Origin: an uncultured Paracoccaceae bacterium
GTDB taxonomy: Bacteria; Pseudomonadota; Alphaproteobacteria; Rhodobacterales; Rhodobacteraceae
DNA length: 64,000 nt
NCBI GenBank assembly: GCA_947488605.1
Contig: CANKZJ010000002.1
Location: forward strand, 62,001 to 126,000
Direction: 5' to 3'
Under the pieces are notes generated by a model, which saw only the letters and a list, made by a program, of their open reading frames with translations, made no database searches and was not told where the DNA came from. Both the position numbers and the translations under genes were made by a program. Below are positions 63,214 to 64,000 of this stretch, piece by piece (the first letter of the stretch is position 1; every line of letters starts with the position of its first letter).

Positions 63214-63660
63214 ATGAAAATTGTAATAACAGCCGCCCTGATTGGGCTTCTGGCTGCACCATTATGGGCCGAAAATATGATGAAACCTTCACCACTGTCC
63301 GTCGCTGAAACAATTGATGGGCTTGAGGCTGCGGTAAACGGGGCCGGGGCTACTGTCTTTGCCCGCGTCGATCACGCTGCCGGGGCACAATCTGTAGGCA
63401 AGAATATCCCTGATGCGACTTTGCTGATCTTTGGCAACCCGGCTTTGGGCACTTTGGCAATGGAAGGCGATATCCGCGCGGGCCTGATGCTGCCATTGCG
63501 TGTTTTGGCCTATGAAGACGCTGATGGCGCCACGCAATTGATGTGGACCCCTGCAGAAGATTTGCTTTCAGGCCTTGATATCGCGCCCGATGCCGAAGTG
63601 ATTGGCAAGATCAACGGTGCTTTGAACATGTTGACGGACAAGGCGATCAGCGCGAACTAG
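63214..63660 (+). CDS. Exported DUF302 protein
   Basis: A 148-residue protein with a signal peptide (MKIVITAALIGLLAAPLWA). Then comes a DUF302 domain: SVAETIDGLEAAVNGAGATVFARVDHAAGA, LLIFGNPALGTLAM, LPLRVLAYEDADGATQLMW. The fold is a small alpha/beta domain of unknown function. It converges with the final gene, sharing a CTAG at the stops. Divergent from hisF. Confidence 0.85.
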   Translation: MKIVITAALIGLLAAPLWAENMMKPSPLSVAETIDGLEAAVNGAGATVFARVDHAAGAQSVGKNIPDATLLIFGNPALGTLAMEGDIRAGLMLPLRVLAYEDADGATQLMWTPAEDLLSGLDIAPDAEVIGKINGALNMLTDKAISAN

Positions 63661-64000
63661 GCGCGGGCGACCCTTGCCAAAGCATTGCGCGCAATCGCTA
63701 TGTGAAACGGCATAATGGCCGCCAGATAAATCCGACCGCCAATATTGTGAGGGGCAACCCAAGTGGCAAGACTGATCTGCCCCTCATGCGAGAGAACGGA
63801 TACCAGAAAATTCAGGTGCCTGTCGTCGAAACCGGCAATTATTTCTGCCTCCGTTTCAGACTGCACCGGAAAAGGCCCGAGCTTGTCTGCGGCCTCTGGC
63901 CCGTCTTGGCTAAGTCCAAATGGTCCCGTTACCGCACTGCGGATCATAAGCAAAAATCGCGCCCAACCGGGAAAGGCTGTGATAATTTCTGCTGCGCGTC
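63657..64000 (-). CDS. DUF2867-like protein, C-terminal part (start outside window)
   Basis: The minus-strand frame is open to the right edge, so only the C-terminal ~114 residues are visible. They read AFPGWARFLLMIRSAVTGPFGL, then FPVQSETEAEIIAGFDDRHLNF, and end HIAIARNALARVARA, a pattern of DUF2867-type proteins that sometimes follow oxidoreductase domains. A start further right is expected. Confidence 0.75.
   Translation of the reverse strand, partial: RAAEIITAFPGWARFLLMIRSAVTGPFGLSQDGPEAADKLGPFPVQSETEAEIIAGFDDRHLNFLVSVLSHEGQISLATWVAPHNIGGRIYLAAIMPFHIAIARNALARVARA

Overview
This window looks like a chromosomal segment of an alphaproteobacterium of the Rhodobacteraceae (roseobacter-like). 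Reasons: a GcrA cell-cycle regulator, MeaB together with PrpE and a fused malic enzyme (propionyl-CoA and C4 metabolism), a short BLUF photoreceptor, a clustered fatty-acid oxidation operon with MerR regulators, moderately high GC core genes with compact overlaps, and TTGAC-type promoters. The genus cannot be fixed from the sequence alone.

Layout. 1-2.5 kb: end of a membrane protein, gcrA, an orphan ABC-2 permease and a PH-like membrane protein. 2.5-3.4 kb: an EamA transporter broken by a homopolymer frameshift. 3.6-6.9 kb: arginine genes argD and argF with a GNAT gene between them, then a Nudix hydrolase. 7-13 kb: hrpB, rpmB (with its own promoter and terminator), meaB, a sirtuin deacylase, a low-molecular-weight tyrosine phosphatase and small envelope proteins. 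13-18 kb: lepA flanked on both sides by accessory-looking genes: an unknown 413-residue protein on one side, and an overlapping DUF488 plus partner pair on the other. 18-23 kb: PhnA-like protein, small membrane and lipoproteins, esterase, glyA, nadK and BLUF. 23-29 kb: CIA30, kelch protein, prpE and maeB, all on the minus strand. 29-35 kb: a VOC-bicupin protein and a tight nucleoside-salvage operon, cdd-deoA-deoB-add-upp. 36-39 kb: acyl-CoA synthetase, a second EamA transporter and a sulfotransferase. 39-47 kb: a beta-oxidation operon (acyl-CoA dehydrogenase, GST, thiolase, NTF2-like protein, hydratase/dehydrogenase) headed by a MerR gene with a palindromic operator, plus a second MerR gene. 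47-52 kb: two hotdog thioesterases, a MATE pump, pyrD with a DUF952 gene, and a periplasmic 5'-nucleotidase.

52.6-58 kb is the clearest accessory stretch: a cyclic-nucleotide-domain flavoprotein that lacks the thioredoxin-reductase CxxC, a serine recombinase, an AT-rich CpG-poor spacer with a telomere-like hexamer repeat, and a tyrosine integrase next to a tRNA-Tyr gene. 58-64 kb returns to core-like genes: rlmB, YHS and CoA-binding proteins, a soluble Ser/Thr kinase, hisF-hisE, DUF302 and a DUF2867 fragment.

The best leads for something undescribed are the DUF488 pair, the small two-recombinase element with its odd spacer, a terminator-ended sRNA candidate near 59.9 kb, and several dispersed palindromes and inverted repeats. 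No CRISPR array, rRNA or complete prophage was seen.
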